Assembly (NCBI GenBank): GCA_958450365.1
Contig: CAUEEP010000735.1
Coordinates: 935,501-999,500 of the forward strand
Length of the DNA stretch: 64,000 nucleotides
Direction: 5' to 3'
Origin: Mesorhabditis belari
Taxonomy: Eukaryota > Nematoda > Chromadorea > Rhabditida > Rhabditidae
This document shows, in pieces, positions 21,101 to 31,763 of this stretch. Position 1 is the stretch's first letter. Each line of letters begins with the position of its first letter. The position numbers and the translations under genes are program-made. The notes beneath the pieces are model-generated. The model was not told the origin of the DNA. It was given only the letters and a program-made list of their open reading frames with translations, and did no database searches.

Positions 21101-21823
21101 AGAAACAAAATATACGTAAAAAATCGCAAGATAATTCTACTTGTTATGAATGCGTATTATTGTTAATTATGACACACCCGGTATATAGTAGATGCTCGCA
21201 ATAATCACTGTTATTTTTCTTCCTAATTCATTCAAGCTACTCAATTGTCAATCAAGGTATTCATCCCGATGGTCACCCTCATTGTTCCTTGGCAAATCGG
21301 GATTCTGATTGTTGCGTTGAAGACGACTGTTTATACGAGTGAGTTGCATTCGAAATTATCGACTTTCATGAAAGTCATTTAATGAAAGTAAAGAATACAC
21401 AGTGCTAGATTAGATAGATTTTATCGATCAAGCACTTTCTAGAATACTGCGCAATTCTAATTCTTTTCATTGCTCAACACGAACTAAAGAATACACAGTG
21501 CTAGATTAGATAGATTTTGCCGATCACTTCAACCAATCGATCAAGCCCTTTCCAGAATACTGCCCAATTCTAATTCTTTTCATTGCTCAACAAGAACTAA
21601 AGAATACACAGTGCTAGATTAGATAGATTTTACCAATCACTTTATCCAATCCATCAACTACTTTCCAGAATACTGCCCAATTCTGACTCTTCTCATTGCT
21701 CAACACGGTCTCTTCAACACTTTATCTGTTTTATTTCTGTATCAACCATATCGAGAATTTACAAAAAGATTTCTCAAAAATTGTTTTTGCTTTATGGGGC
21801 TTCATAAAATTGGTTTCGAATGA
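18175..21823 (+). CDS. Srh-type seven-TM chemoreceptor
   Basis: Nine exons with consistent phase: 18175-18238, 18476-18573, 18725-18850, 19442-19551, 19592-19709, 19750-19873, 19919-20022, 21257-21338 and 21669-21823, giving 326 residues, the usual size for the family. The start ATGATG leads into MMEELDLHVGDDW; the next exon has SLMNLFGLYTIMVHSPREM. Exon 3 has GAPFFIFPLFGGFSYGW, exon 4 VALVGHTEAASLSLF, exon 7 the cytoplasmic helix ending QLVNALIIQ, exon 8 VFIPMVTLIVPWQIGIL and the last exon ILTLLIAQHGLFNTLSV then YQPYREF, the Srh hallmark near TM7. It should be a chemosensory receptor in neuronal cilia. Exon 8 is preceded by an unusual acceptor (CAATCAAG) created where a maT element and a 75-bp duplication sit in the intron. 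The last intron carries partial triplicates of the final acceptor. Confidence 0.85.
20061..20149 (-). pseudogene. tRNA-like segment in Srh intron 7
   Basis: The minus strand has a plausible A-box (TAGTTGAGTGGTTAA) and a weaker B-box near GGTCGCAAGTTCGCC. The plus strand also shows GCGGGTTCGACTCC about 20 bases outside. Stems do not close convincingly, so a tRNA-derived repeat is the better guess. Confidence 0.3.
20405..21185 (-). mobile_element. 3'-truncated maT-type element in Srh intron 7
   Basis: Minus-strand transposase begins at 21043 (MVKPLIHRQSIIHLRQRGFS). It has one stop after ANVY, then continues through GRDRKRSVITGG, SIVFTDEKLFTVEQVLNKQN (first catalytic Asp) and WAAITSDGKSPLVFVPSG, and ends abruptly at NENAYQD near 20405, before the second catalytic residue. 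The outer end (about 21165-21181) reads AATTATGACACACCCGG. The 3' end is missing. The same ~75-bp host sequence (TATATAGTAGATGCT to GTCAATCAA) flanks both sides. Confidence 0.8.
21385..21668. repeat. Partial tandem copies of intron/last-exon boundary of the Srh gene
   Basis: The block AAAGAATACACAGTGCTAG ... TAGAATACTGC ... TTGCTCAACAC occurs three times (about 21382, 21484 and 21598, period roughly 105-115 bp). Each copy carries the acceptor and first codons of the TM7 exon. Only the third (acceptor at 21668) continues into a full exon. Confidence 0.85.
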
Positions 21824-22251
21824 TTTGGGAAATAGAAAAAGAGTTGATTTTAGGAATTTTTAAAGGCTTATACAAAACGCCGACAATTTCGATTGTTATC
21901 TCGAGATCGATGTGAGCAATGAAATTGGAATAAACTCTTTTCAAATCAAGCTGACGTTGTTGATGCTAATGAAAGCTATATAACGATTTCTTCTAAAGTT
22001 TTCTTTTTCCAAGTGTTAAATGATAAAGAAAACTTTGAATCTTTCATCTCTGTTTGCTCTTTTTGAAATAAAACGAGCTAGACAACCTTCTCGGTTGTCC
22101 AACAACAACAACGACCCTTCTCGCCACCGTGGACGCGTCCCCTTCAGGTCTGTATTGCCGCCAAGAGAGATCTTTTTGAAAACAAGTAAATTTTCATGTT
22201 AAATTATTTGATTAAAATCAATTTTTGCTGTTATGGTGTCATTTTAATGTA
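21824..22251. other. Intergenic, AT-rich
   Basis: Lies between the Srh stop codon and a mariner MITE. No feature could be supported. Confidence 0.5.
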
Positions 22252-22772
22252 TTAGGTTGATGCATAAGTGTTTTTGTTCCTTTTCGTCTGCCGTTTCAAG
22301 CCAACAAATGCACCAATTAAACTACGGTTGATTTCATTAGAAAAACCAATTATTTTTCTGCAAAATAACATTAAAACGGGTTTAAAAATATTTAATGCCT
22401 GGATTTTCTTGAGAGTATGAAGTCGGGTAGTCAAAAAGGGCTAACTCGATGATGCGGTTTAGACACCTTAGCTAAAGAAAACCTATCTTCGTGTCAATAG
22501 ATAAAAGATAGAGAAAAAAAGTTTGATATTTCGCCAAAATTTCAGAGAAATTCATTCAGCCAATTTTTCCGAAGAGTTTTTTATAGATTTTTACGAAAAA
22601 AGGCGTTTTTCACTCTCGAATTTGCTTGAAAGTGAACCGAAATTGATTTAAAAAGATGCAAATTGAACAAAAAAACACTTTTTTTATAGAGCAAACTATA
22701 GATTAATTGGTGAATTTGTTACTTTTTAACAGAAGTACGAAAAAAATGAAAAAGACTTTTGCATCAACCTAA
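22252..22772. mobile_element. Mariner-type MITE, family B copy 1
   Basis: 521 bp from TTAGGTTGATGC to GCATCAACCTAA, flanked by TA on both sides. Almost identical to the element at 32423-32942. No coding capacity. The ends match the mariner consensus (YYAGGTTG). Confidence 0.9.
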
Positions 22773-22935
22773 TAAGTTCTTTAGTCTCCGTAATTCTGGA
22801 CAACTCTGTAGTTTTTTCGCTAAAAAGCTATCTCTATTTTAACTTAATAAAACTGCTGGTAATGATAAATAAAATCATAACTGATAGAATACAAATCAAA
22901 TATAAATCTTAAGCAAATTAAAAGCAAAACAACAA

Positions 22936-25900
22936 TCAAACAATTGGATCATCAATCACATAATCGTCTCCATAATTCACAAACAATTCTTCACCACTCT
23001 TGATCGCTTGATTTGTCTGAAAGATAGCAGAATTTTCTAATTCCAAACTGTTTAGATCAAACATAACAATAGTTTTTCTCTATTAAACTTCTACAATAAC
23101 TACAATAACTTACAAAGAACATCACAATCTTCTGCCCATCAATTTCGATAACCACCCACTCAACGTTCGGCTTCTTTGAGCCGTTTATAAATGCGCCCAA
23201 GAAGGCAATCTTCGTCTTTTTGTCTGGAAACAAGGATTGTAGCTAAGAACAAGAAAATCTTAGCAAAAGCTAAGATATTATTGTTCTTACCTCACTCTTA
23301 GTCTGATATTTTAGCTGTCTAAAATAAGACTAAGCTCAAGTCAATAAGACTTTGGCTATAAGCTATGGCTATAAAAATAAGGCTAAAAGTCTGTAAGCTT
23401 AAAAGTTTTAAAGCTTACCAATTAATGTTATTTTTTTGTCATGATAAAGAGCTACACCCGGTGCTCCTTCAATCACATGTTTAGTGCCAGAGATGAGTAG
23501 AGTGTAAGTGCCTTTTGGTGTTCCGTTTAACATCCCTACTCTAAACGATTTATTCATGAATGCGTGAGGTACAAAGCTACAAAGTATTACCTACAAAGTA
23601 CAAAGTATCAAAGTACAAGTACAAAGTACAAAGCTACAAAGTATTATCTTTTTGAAGCTTTAAAAGATTCAGTTTTTCACAGTTTCTTGTTTCATTTTTA
23701 GTTAATCAAAGTTTGACTGACAAAACTGAGAAAACTAACGTTTTTTATATGAAAACTAGAGCTTTTCTGAATACTTTTTAATTTGGTAAACTGTTCTAAT
23801 GAAAAGCCTAGCTAAATTTAAAGTTGAAGTTTAATTTGAAGCCATTTACAATCTAATTGCAAGTGAGATTGAAGTGAGAACAGGTGAGAAACCTAGTAGA
23901 AGTTTTACTGATACTGTTTTACCTAGTTTTACCTAGTTTTACTAATAAACATCGCCAGTAGGCCAGGCTTTGTTTAGCTAATCTCGGCTTTTGACTCTTT
24001 CTGTCCACTCCTGGATTCCTTCTGTCCACTCCACTCCTACTGACAACAGAAAGACGTAGTAGTCTTTCTGTTGTCAGTAAGTTACTCACCTTATTGCCAC
24101 ATTCTCCGGTAATTCATCATCATTGTAATCAAGTCCTTGATAGCCCAACAACAATGTGTATGGCAGTAAATCGATATTAGTTCTCACACCAAACCCCAAT
24201 CTTTTCTTCTCAGCCGATCTTTCAACAGGTTCAATCATTTCCAAGAATGGTTGATGATTTAGACTATAGCAGGCAATAGCTTGAGTCAAATCTTCAGGCG
24301 GATGATTAATCAAATGTGGCCATTCTTTGATTAAAGCAGCCCGTCCTTCATCAAAAATTGACAAGTTTCTACCAACAGCTATTTTCTCTTTCTTCTCAAT
24401 AACTTGTTCAAGAATTTCCCCGAAAAGTTTTTCCATTTTTTCGAAACCTTTTTGAACAAGTGTTTGAAGTTTTAAGGGGAAAATTCGGAACAATTCATCC
24501 CAAGTCGTTTTGAGGTTAAATTCTCTGGGTGAGTCGGGCTTAAAGACGGTTTTCTCGAAGTAGCTTCTTGTCTCATCTTTTATCGGACATCTCAGAGAAT
24601 CTAGAATCAACTCTGAAACTTTTGAAAAGATCAAATTGAAAATAAAATTTGATTTCACCTTCTAAAAGTCTACTCAACACAAAAAACAGCTCAAGCTTGG
24701 ATTTATCTATTGGGTTGGTGAACTGAAAACTGCGGGACTTTGAACTAAAATTTATTCAACATAAAACCATGAATTCATTCCAAATAATTTCCAATATTAT
24801 TGACGACTTCTGCCCATTTTACATGCAATTTGCGGATTCCTCTTTCGTAGTAGGACTTTGGTTTTGAATCGAAAAACTTTTCGAGCCAATTTTTGACTGC
24901 TTCTTCCAAATCGAAGTGTTCTTCCGCAAGCTCATGACTCATGGTCCGGAATAAACAGTAATCAAAAGGTCAGGACTGTATGGGAAATGCACCAAAAGTT
25001 CCCAAACAAGGCTATTTATCTTAGAGCGAGTCAGTTTTGCAACATGAGGGCGCGCGTTGTCGTGAAGGAGAACGATCTTTGACTTGAAGGGCCTATTCTT
25101 CTTTAGGGATTCATTCACCTTTCCCAACTGTTCACTGTATTTGATTGCATTAAGGGTCGTCTTGCTATCCAGCAACTCCCAGTACACCACTCCCTCCATA
25201 GTTTAGAAAGAATGCGGAAGATACAAAAGCTTGGATAAAACTATTGGGTTGGTGAACTGAAAACTGCCGGACTTTGAACTAAAATTTATTCAACATAAAA
25301 GCATCAATTCATTCCAAATAACTTCCATTATCATTGACGACTTCTGCCCATTTTACAGGCAATTTGCGGATTCCTCTTTCGTAATAGGATTTTGGCTTGT
25401 GTGTGAGACAAGTGTGAGACTCAAAAATGGAGGACTGGAGATGTCAGCTATCCAGCCAGTTTGGGCACTTTCTTCGAAAGAAACCCATTTTGGTATCAAT
25501 GGAAAAGTTGTAGAGAATCAAAAATTAGGCTTATGGCCAAATTTCCAAAAAGATACACTTAGTAGTTTCGTTTAAAATGCAAGTTTTGTGAAAATTCGTA
25601 AATTTGGCATTTCTTGAAAACCAGTTTTTGAATCGTTCTGAAAATTTGGATATAAGCTTGATTTTTGATTCTCTACAACTTTTCCATTGACACCAAAATG
25701 GGTTTCTTTTGAAGAAAGTGCTCAAACTGTCACATATGACAATAGCACGCAGTTTTCAATTTACCAACCCAATAAATTACTTTAACCCAACGACTCATAT
25801 TTTTTGTTCAAAGTACTCTTAGATATAATCGTATAATAAAAGTGTTTAATACAAAAGCTTACTTTTGCGGAAAAGTCGAAGAAAGTTAAATCGTTGAGGT

Positions 25901-26074
25901 ATTTTAATGCAACTACTAGCTTTGACATCACGGCGCTCGACTGAAAAGGTGTTAACTGAGATTAACTAAGAGAATTAGAACTTTCTTATGAAAATCTATT
26001 TAAACAAAACTCTAGTAAAGCCAACCTGATAAACAAAAAGCAATTTGTAAGAAGGATAGTAAAAATACATTCAT
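22936..26074 (-). CDS. SET-domain-like protein with possible signal peptide
   Basis: Six exons on the minus strand with matching phases: 26074-26026, 25940-25863, 24612-24090, 23540-23419, 23223-23114 and 23016-22936, giving 320 residues. The C-terminal half carries SET features: GFGVRTNID near residue 190, then FLGAFINGSKKPNVEW (equivalent to the RFINHSCxPN loop) and QAIKSGEELFVNYGDDYV (the xxGEEL.xDYG end). Compared with classical SET histone methyltransferases, the His-Ser-Cys of the NHSC loop is changed (NGSK) and no zinc-binding post-SET cysteines follow, so catalytic activity is uncertain. The first exon codes MNVFLLSFLQIAFCLS, which looks like a signal peptide, unexpected for this family; an upstream start cannot be excluded. 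Intron 2 holds two mariner remnants (24710-25772). Other methyltransferase-like SET folds, such as SMYD or Rubisco methyltransferase-like, remain possible. Confidence 0.72.
24710..25243 (-). mobile_element. Mariner remnant (C-terminal half) in SET gene intron
   Basis: Minus strand from about 25199 reads MEGVVYWELLDSKTTLNAIK, then LLHDNARPHVAKLTRSKI (second catalytic Asp) and FPYSPDL before a frame change. It begins at its outer end with TTGGGTTGGTGAACTGAAAA (24710). The 5' half with the DNA-binding domain is missing. Confidence 0.75.
25244..25772. mobile_element. Non-autonomous mariner derivative in SET gene intron
   Basis: 529 bp flanked by TA, with ends TTGGGTTGGTGAACTGAAAA and TTTTCAATTTACCAACCCAA. 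The first ~150 bp match the neighbouring remnant at 24710-24860. The inside contains an inverted stretch around CAACTTTTCCATTGA (25675) and TCAATGGAAAAGTTG (25497). No coding capacity. Confidence 0.8.
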
Positions 26075-26315
26075 TCTAGCGAAATCCGGAAGTATGAATG
26101 GCAGTTCGTCGATTTTTCGTTCGATCGTTTTTTTTCCAAAATTTCACACTTTCAATCAATTCGATGCAATGAATGAAATGCAAATGAATTGAATGCAATG
26201 GATGCAATGAAAATTTAATAAAAGTCGCTGTAAAAGCAAACTTTTTCAATGATCGGCATGGTTTTTTGGCAGAATTTGGATGCGAGAAAGAAAGTGATTC
26301 CGTGTAAATCGAAAT

Positions 26316-27948
26316 TACCGTATTTACTCTAATAAAAGCCCCCCCCCCCCTCTAATAAACGCCCTCCCTAGAGGGGTATCGAAAAAATAAACGCCCCCCC
26401 TCCAATAAACGCCCCCCCCCCCAAGTACGAAAATTTACAAACTACATAGGAATAGCGACTTTTTTTTGATAATTTTTTGGTTTCTCTTTTAAACTTTCTA
26501 AGTAATCATTTTTACGTTTTGTTGATTTGCCGTATACTTTTGAAGTACCGCCCCCAAGTGTCCCCAAAAAGTTTCCCCAAAGTGTCCCCATATGGGAACT
26601 CTTTTTGATACTGAAATGCTTCGTTTTCTTTTTTTCTCTAGAGCTTTTTTAAAATTCTGTTACAGACGAAATTGTTTAAACTCTCCCAGATTAGATTTTC
26701 TCTTTGGGGACAGTTTGGGGAAACTTTTTGGGGACACTTGGGGGCGGTACTTCAAAAGTATAAATTGTTGAAATAATTTTTTTTTAGTTGGACTTCATGG
26801 ATGTACTCGCCGATTTTCGAAAGCTTCATAAAGATGAAATGGAAGGATTCTGCAAAGTGGGTCGGGAACATTTCGACAAACGATCCGATTCACGTGAAAG
26901 TTTGAACGACTCCGCCGACGACAATCCAATCCACAACGAAACAACGATTGGAAAACGACCGAGAAGAACATTGGACGCGAAGACGAAACTCGAGGTTGCT
27001 AAGATGGCGAGAGATGTTTCCATTCACTCGGCGGCGAAATTCTACTGCATCGATCGCAAAGTGGTCAAGCGATGCCTGAAAAAGAAAGAAGAGCTGGAAG
27101 AGCTTCATGGGAAAAGGAAACGATTGGATGGAGGAGGCCGCCACCTGAATTCGGCTGATGTCGACGAAGCTTTGGCAATTTGGGTGCGGAAACAACGGGC
27201 TGAAAAAAAGAGGGTCACTCGTCGGATACTCTTCAACGAAGCGGCTAAACGTTTTAAGGAAGTCGGTGCTCCCTTTAAAAAATATATTCGACATCAATAT
27301 GAAGATTGGATCCTATCAACGGCACCCGAATTGACGAAATCGAAAGCTGATGGATCTGGTGGTGGTAGCCCCAAACCTCCTGCAATGGATGTTTATCGGG
27401 AATGGATTGCTTCGTCTTGGGAAAACTATCTTCAGAAATGATTGCCGAGTCATTTAAAATCTGCGGAGTAGGAATTGATCAGGATGGAAAAGAAGATCAT
27501 CTTATTCACTGCTTCCGCTCAGATGGCCCGATACCTTCCGGATTTAAAGCAATTCAGAGTGCCCGATTGGATAAGGAAATCGATAAAATTTTAGTCCCAA
27601 GCATCGAATCAGCAAATTTTCGTGAGCCTAGACTAGAGGCTGAATACGATTCTGATACATCAATTGCTTGAAATGCTGTTTTTCTTACATTCTTAGTTTC
27701 TGTTAATTTTTGTTGTTGAAATAAATAAATAATTCGATAAAAGTGACTTATGATCTCGAATGCTTTATTTGCACTACTATTTTTTTTATCGTTGAATCAA
27801 CGTCAATTATGTGTCTAAGTACGCCTGCAGAGGGCTATCGAAAAATAAAAGCCCCCCCTCCAATAAACGCCCCCTCTAATAAACGCCCCCCCTTGAGGGG
27901 TATCGAAAAAATAAACGCCCCGGGGCTTTTAATAGAGTAAATACGGTA
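26316..27948 (+). mobile_element. pogo/Tigger-type element lacking its DDE core
   Basis: 1633 bp, ends TACCGTATTTACTCTAATAA and the complement GAGTAAATACGGTA at 27935-27948, with TA target sites included. Sub-terminal regions at both ends are poly-C-rich repeats (AATAAACGCCCC). Between the left end and the coding part there is also an inverted pair around CCCCCAAGTGTCCCCAAAAA (26551) and its complement (26724). The coding part is described separately. Confidence 0.85.
26788..27671 (+). pseudogene. POGK/Tigger-like transposase derivative, DDE domain deleted
   Basis: After a poly-T/AG acceptor, ATG at 26797 (or 26788) opens MDVLADFRKLHKDE. A CENP-B/pogo-type helix-turn-helix follows (RRTLDAKTKLEVAKMARDV, SAAKFYCIDRKVVK, residues 55-105), then the second Tc5-type DNA-binding segment (ADVDEALAIWVRKQRAEKKR, residues 125-165). 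The frame then jumps directly to the C-terminal signature PPAMDVYREWIASSW and, after a one-base frameshift at about 27418-27427, SEMIAESFKICGVG ... DGKEDHLIHCF, which follows the DDE core in Tigger transposases. The whole catalytic domain between these parts is missing. The frames are otherwise clean, so this could be a recent deletion derivative or a repressor-like DNA-binding protein. Confidence 0.78.
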
Positions 27949-28014
27949 TGTTTCTATCTTCTGCAAAATTATCTTAAATATTGATACTCTCATAGTTTTC
28001 TTTACAACATGGAC

Positions 28015-28330
28015 ATGGTTAAAGTTTAAGCCGATCAAACTGATGATTAAAGTTTAAAAGGATCAAACCGATGATTGAAGTTTAAACTGATCAAAACGAT
28101 GGTTAAAGTTTAAGCCGATCAAACCGATGGTTGGAATTTAAACCGATAAAACCGATGATTAAAGTTTAAACCGACCAAAGCGATGGTTGAAATTTAAACC
28201 GATGAAACCGATGACTAAAGTTTAAGCCGATCAAACCAATGGTTGAAGTTTAAACCGATCAAACCGATGGTTGAGGTTTAAACTGATCAAACCGATCGTT
28301 AAAGTTTAAACCGATCAAAGCGATAAACTC
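28015..28330. repeat. Minisatellite, about 28-bp unit
   Basis: Roughly eleven imperfect head-to-tail units of GTTTAAACCGATCAAACCGA with TGGTTGAA linkers. No spacer variation as in CRISPR and no open frame. Confidence 0.85.
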
Positions 28331-29119
28331 TTGAAGTAGACTTGTATTTTGATTCACTAATTCTTGAACAATCAAACTCGATAACGGAAGCAATTTCAAA
28401 ATAAAGCTGGTTGTAGTTTTATCCAGTTAACCGTGAGAGATTTTCTTTTTCACTGGACAATTTGAATAGATTCGTGGGAAATCCTCGAGCAAACGGACTT
28501 CAAAGAAGAGCGAAAATTTTCCGGACATGATTTTTAGAGTTGGCTTTCATTCTACCAAAATCTTAAACTTACAAAAAAAGTTTTACAGCAAGATTTTACA
28601 CGTCACAGAACTTATTTCGTTATAAAATTGGTCTTTGATTAAAGAGCTCTGACTCTGATGCTTTTCTAATCTTCTGACAATCACAGTAGTCTTGACTTAA
28701 AGTTTGCTGTTTGACATTTGATGGAAAATCGATTCACTCAAATTTTGTCTCTAGATAAATGCTTTGATTACATGCTAAAGCTTGCAATTAAGCCTTGTTT
28801 TACACGTGTTGAACGTTGCAATTTATAAATTGAACAAAGTCAAAAATTACGAACACTTGGACAACAAATGTCGTTGAGAAAAGGATTAGGAATTTGCATT
28901 TCTATTGTTAGATTCATTGTTTTATTTCATTCAATGCCAACAATTGTTTAAATTCGAGTTTAGATTAAAGATCAAATTCAATAAGACAAAAGTTCACAAT
29001 AAGTGATTTTCATTTTAATTAAGACTAAGATAAAACTGATCTTTTGGATAGTTCAGATCATTGTTTAGATCATCTTAAACTGTTCATTTCATTGTTTAGA
29101 TCATTGTTCTTTAAAGGAA
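28331..29119. other. Intergenic, AT-rich, upstream of the Str gene
   Basis: No exon or repeat recognised; repeated GTTTAGATCAT motifs occur at 29056-29105 just before the start codon of the Str gene. Confidence 0.5.
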
Positions 29120-31763
29120 ATGTCTTCTCGACTCTGGGCTATCCATTTCGCTGAATGGTTGACGGCAGTGACATTAAATGCCATTGTATTGCTAACAATC
29201 TTTCGCTATTCTCCAAAGAATATGGGGAAATATCCATGGCTCTTGGCTGTTTATTCACTGTTTAATGTTGCCTACACGACTCTAGATGTAGTGGTGGCAC
29301 CGGTGAGTAATCAAGGAATCTAAAAGCGGCTCATTTGTAAGCATAGCTGAGAGAGCTCAGAGCTATGCTTGAGCTGTAAGCAAAAGCCAGGTTCAAGCCT
29401 GGCTTTTGCTTTTTGAATTAGGTCAATGAAACTGGGTCAAATAAGACCAGAAGCAAGGTCAGAACCTAGCTTACAAGAGAAAGGCGTTGAGTTAAGCTGA
29501 TTTTTTTGGCTCAAGACCAAGTCCATCTTATAGAGCCAACTATGGGGATCTCGAATCCGTTTTTAGTGTTGGTAAAACGCTTCACAAACACGAGATATCT
29601 AAATTTTGAACTTCTTAAAAAGCCGTCACTCTATAAGATGCTATAAGGCTCGTTTATAAGCTGCTTTGATGATTTAGTGGGTAGTCTGCTAGACTACGGA
29701 ATCTGTTAAATTTTTGTCTCCAAGTTCGAGTCCAACCCTCACCAAAATCGACTAAAAGCCTTGTATATACTAATGCTTTAACATTATCTTCTTTTAGACA
29801 CCGTACATCTTTGGTCGAACGTACATGCTGTCCTCTTATACGTGGATTTTACGAGATGAGAGAGTAATCAATTGGTTGATGATTCTCTATTGCAGCGGTT
29901 TCTCGCAATTGCTTTGCTTCCTCAACTTTCAGTTTTTCTATCGCTATGTGGTCGTTTGTAGGTAAGTCACATGTCCATAAAAACTTTGTACTTTTCTTTT
30001 CAGATCACATTGGATCCCGAAAATGAAGCCGATTCCCACGACACTTTGTGCGATTTTTCTTTACATTTTTGTCTGGTTAGCTTTTCTGAATAAATCTGGT
30101 TTTGATTAGAATGAAAACCAAGAGAAAAGACTTTCTGAAGATAAAAAGTTTGGGGTAGGCTAGTTTCCGCAATTTTTTTAACGCAACAGGGTTATTTGCG
30201 AAACTGGGTCATTTGCGCACAACGCCATAACTTTTTTCTAAGTGAGCCAATCTTTATGATTTTGGTTTCATTTTGTTGCACTTATTGAGATCTACAAAAT
30301 GAAACCAAAATCATAAAGATTGGCTGACTTAGAAGGAAGTTATGGCGAGTTGCGCAAAAAAAGTTGCGGAAACTAGCCTACCCAAAAGGTTTTAGTGGTA
30401 CTTGGACTCTTAACTCGTATGTGGCTTTGAATCGAGATGAAGAGGTCTTTGCCAAAATCAATGATCGATACAAGTAAGAAAATTCTGAATAGATTTTAAA
30501 AATGAAAACCTACCGTAAATACTGTAATAGTACCCCCATAATGACGGTGCGGAGTGTTGCGTAGTCTAGCTTTGAACGAGTTTTTCTTGACACTGGTTTA
30601 TGCTACAATGCGCGTTTAGGTATCAAAAAATAGCCCTGAATTTCAGCTATTTTTTGATATCAAAGACAAATTTTTTGAAAGTACGGGCGCTATTGAAAAA
30701 AAATGAAATACCAAAAAACTTTTGCGACTACGCGACTGTACGAGAGCGGTGGGGTACTATTACAGTATTTACGGTAAGTAAAAAGTGCCAAATTCTACTT
30801 TAATTCTAAGCCATTCAGTCAAGCCAAACTTGAGCCAAACCAGAACTAGGTCAGCCTGATCTAGACCAGACAAAGGCCTCCAGACTTGGGCTAGGTCGGA
30901 CCAGAGTCTGATGAGGCCAGACCTGGGTTAGACCAGAACCAGACCAGAACATACCAAGGCTTGATCAGCTCGAGAAAATCTAGAGCTAGGTTAAGCCAGA
31001 CAGAACCATTGGACCAGGCAGGATAGGCTAGACACGAGTCAATTACAGTTATTTACTCGAATAGAAGACCAGTCTTCTATTTTTCCAATCTCTCCCTAGA
31101 TTCCGTCTTCTACTCGAGACGGTCTTATAAAATCGAGTAAATACGGTAATATTTTCAGAAACCTTACTGGCAGAGATGTCATTGGAACCGGTTCAATTAC
31201 CCAAGCGTTTGAGGGAGTTTCTCTTTACGTGATTCTTCGATCATACATAGGAATGCTTGTTTATTGCTTGATTATGTCCGTCACTTCAAGTTTCATTGTT
31301 TATTGTGGTTGGGCATTGAAAAAGGTTTTTTTCTATTACTTTCCAACAATCGCTTATTTTATTTAGAGTTTACAAGAGGAAGGTAAAAGCACAAAGACAA
31401 GAAATATGCAGAAAGAGCTTTTTAAAGCATTGATCTTTCAGGTGAATCACTTCAAGCGTTTCGATATGAACTGTTTGTTTGTTAAAATTAAAATTACTAT
31501 AAGATCCACCGATAGAATTTCAGTTACTTGTCCCACTCGCAACTGTTTATTTTCCCGTTTCTATCTTCTTTCTCGCAGCGTTGCTTGGTGTAGATGGCTG
31601 GGATACTGAGATTATCACTATCATGGTGATGTTCGATCCAATCATTGAGCCGATTGTCATTATTTACTTCATTAAATGTTACAGGCTTGATAAAGAAATT
31701 GAGAAAAGGACTAAATCTTTCCAGGAGGCCAATTGCGCGTCTTCTTTGTTGCGGTCCACGTAA
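29120..31763 (+). CDS. Str-type seven-TM chemoreceptor
   Basis: Seven exons with consistent phase: 29120-29302, 29798-29961, 30004-30075, 30396-30473, 31159-31324, 31367-31441 and 31524-31763. Exon 1 reads MSSRLWAIHFAEWLTAVTLN, exon 2 has TPYIFGRTYMLSSYTWIL and LCFLNFQFFYRYVVVCR, exon 5 GMLVYCLIMSVTSSFIVYCG, exon 6 the cytoplasmic loop ending MQKELFKALIFQ, and exon 7 LLVPLATVYFPVSIFFL then FDPIIEPIVIIYFIKCYR. ALIxQ followed by a Pro-rich TM6 and an xDPxIxPxxxxxxIKxYR ending is the Str pattern. It should act as a sensory-neuron receptor. The end at 31763 assumes exon 7 reads through; a possible extra exon at 32069-32207 could replace the tail. Introns contain a tRNA-like relic, a fold-back repeat and two TACCGTA-type MITEs. 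Confidence 0.85.
29669..29744 (+). pseudogene. tRNA-like relic in Str intron 1
   Basis: Shows a D-arm-like GATTTAGTGGGTAGTCTG, an anticodon-loop-like CTACGGA and a B-box AAGTTCGAGTCC. The acceptor stem cannot be closed, so a functional tRNA is unlikely. Confidence 0.35.
30150..30390. mobile_element. Fold-back element in Str intron 3
   Basis: Arms of about 95 bp: GGGTAGGCTAGTTTCCGCAA near 30156 and its complement at 30367-30384, with AAAATCATAAAGATTGGCT repeated inverted nearer the centre. A related, more diverged fold-back lies at about 51470-51705 in SGSM3. Confidence 0.75.
30511..30776. mobile_element. TACCGTA MITE, copy 1
   Basis: 266 bp with ends TACC GTAAATACTGTAATAG and the complement ending at 30776. 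It has a palindromic centre (CAAAAAATAGC ... GCTATTTTTTG) and TA duplicated at the ends. Same family as 49296-49564, 50797-51065 and 59068-59336. The terminal bases resemble those of the pogo-type element at 26316. Confidence 0.88.
30778..31152. repeat. CCAGAC-rich non-autonomous element, copy 1
   Basis: Dense in AGACCAG and GCCAGAC motifs and ending CGAGTAAATACGGTA at 31148, a pogo-type terminus. Inverse relatives lie at 50311-50795 and 58903-59066. It directly adjoins a TACCGTA MITE. Confidence 0.65.

Noticed and set aside
27743..28038. Open frames across the right end of the pogo-type element
   Set aside because: They consist of poly-C terminal repeats and flanking sequence with no motif.
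28015..28330. Regular ~28-bp repeats resembling a CRISPR array
   Set aside because: Units are contiguous with no unique spacers and lie in a nematode genome; it is a minisatellite.
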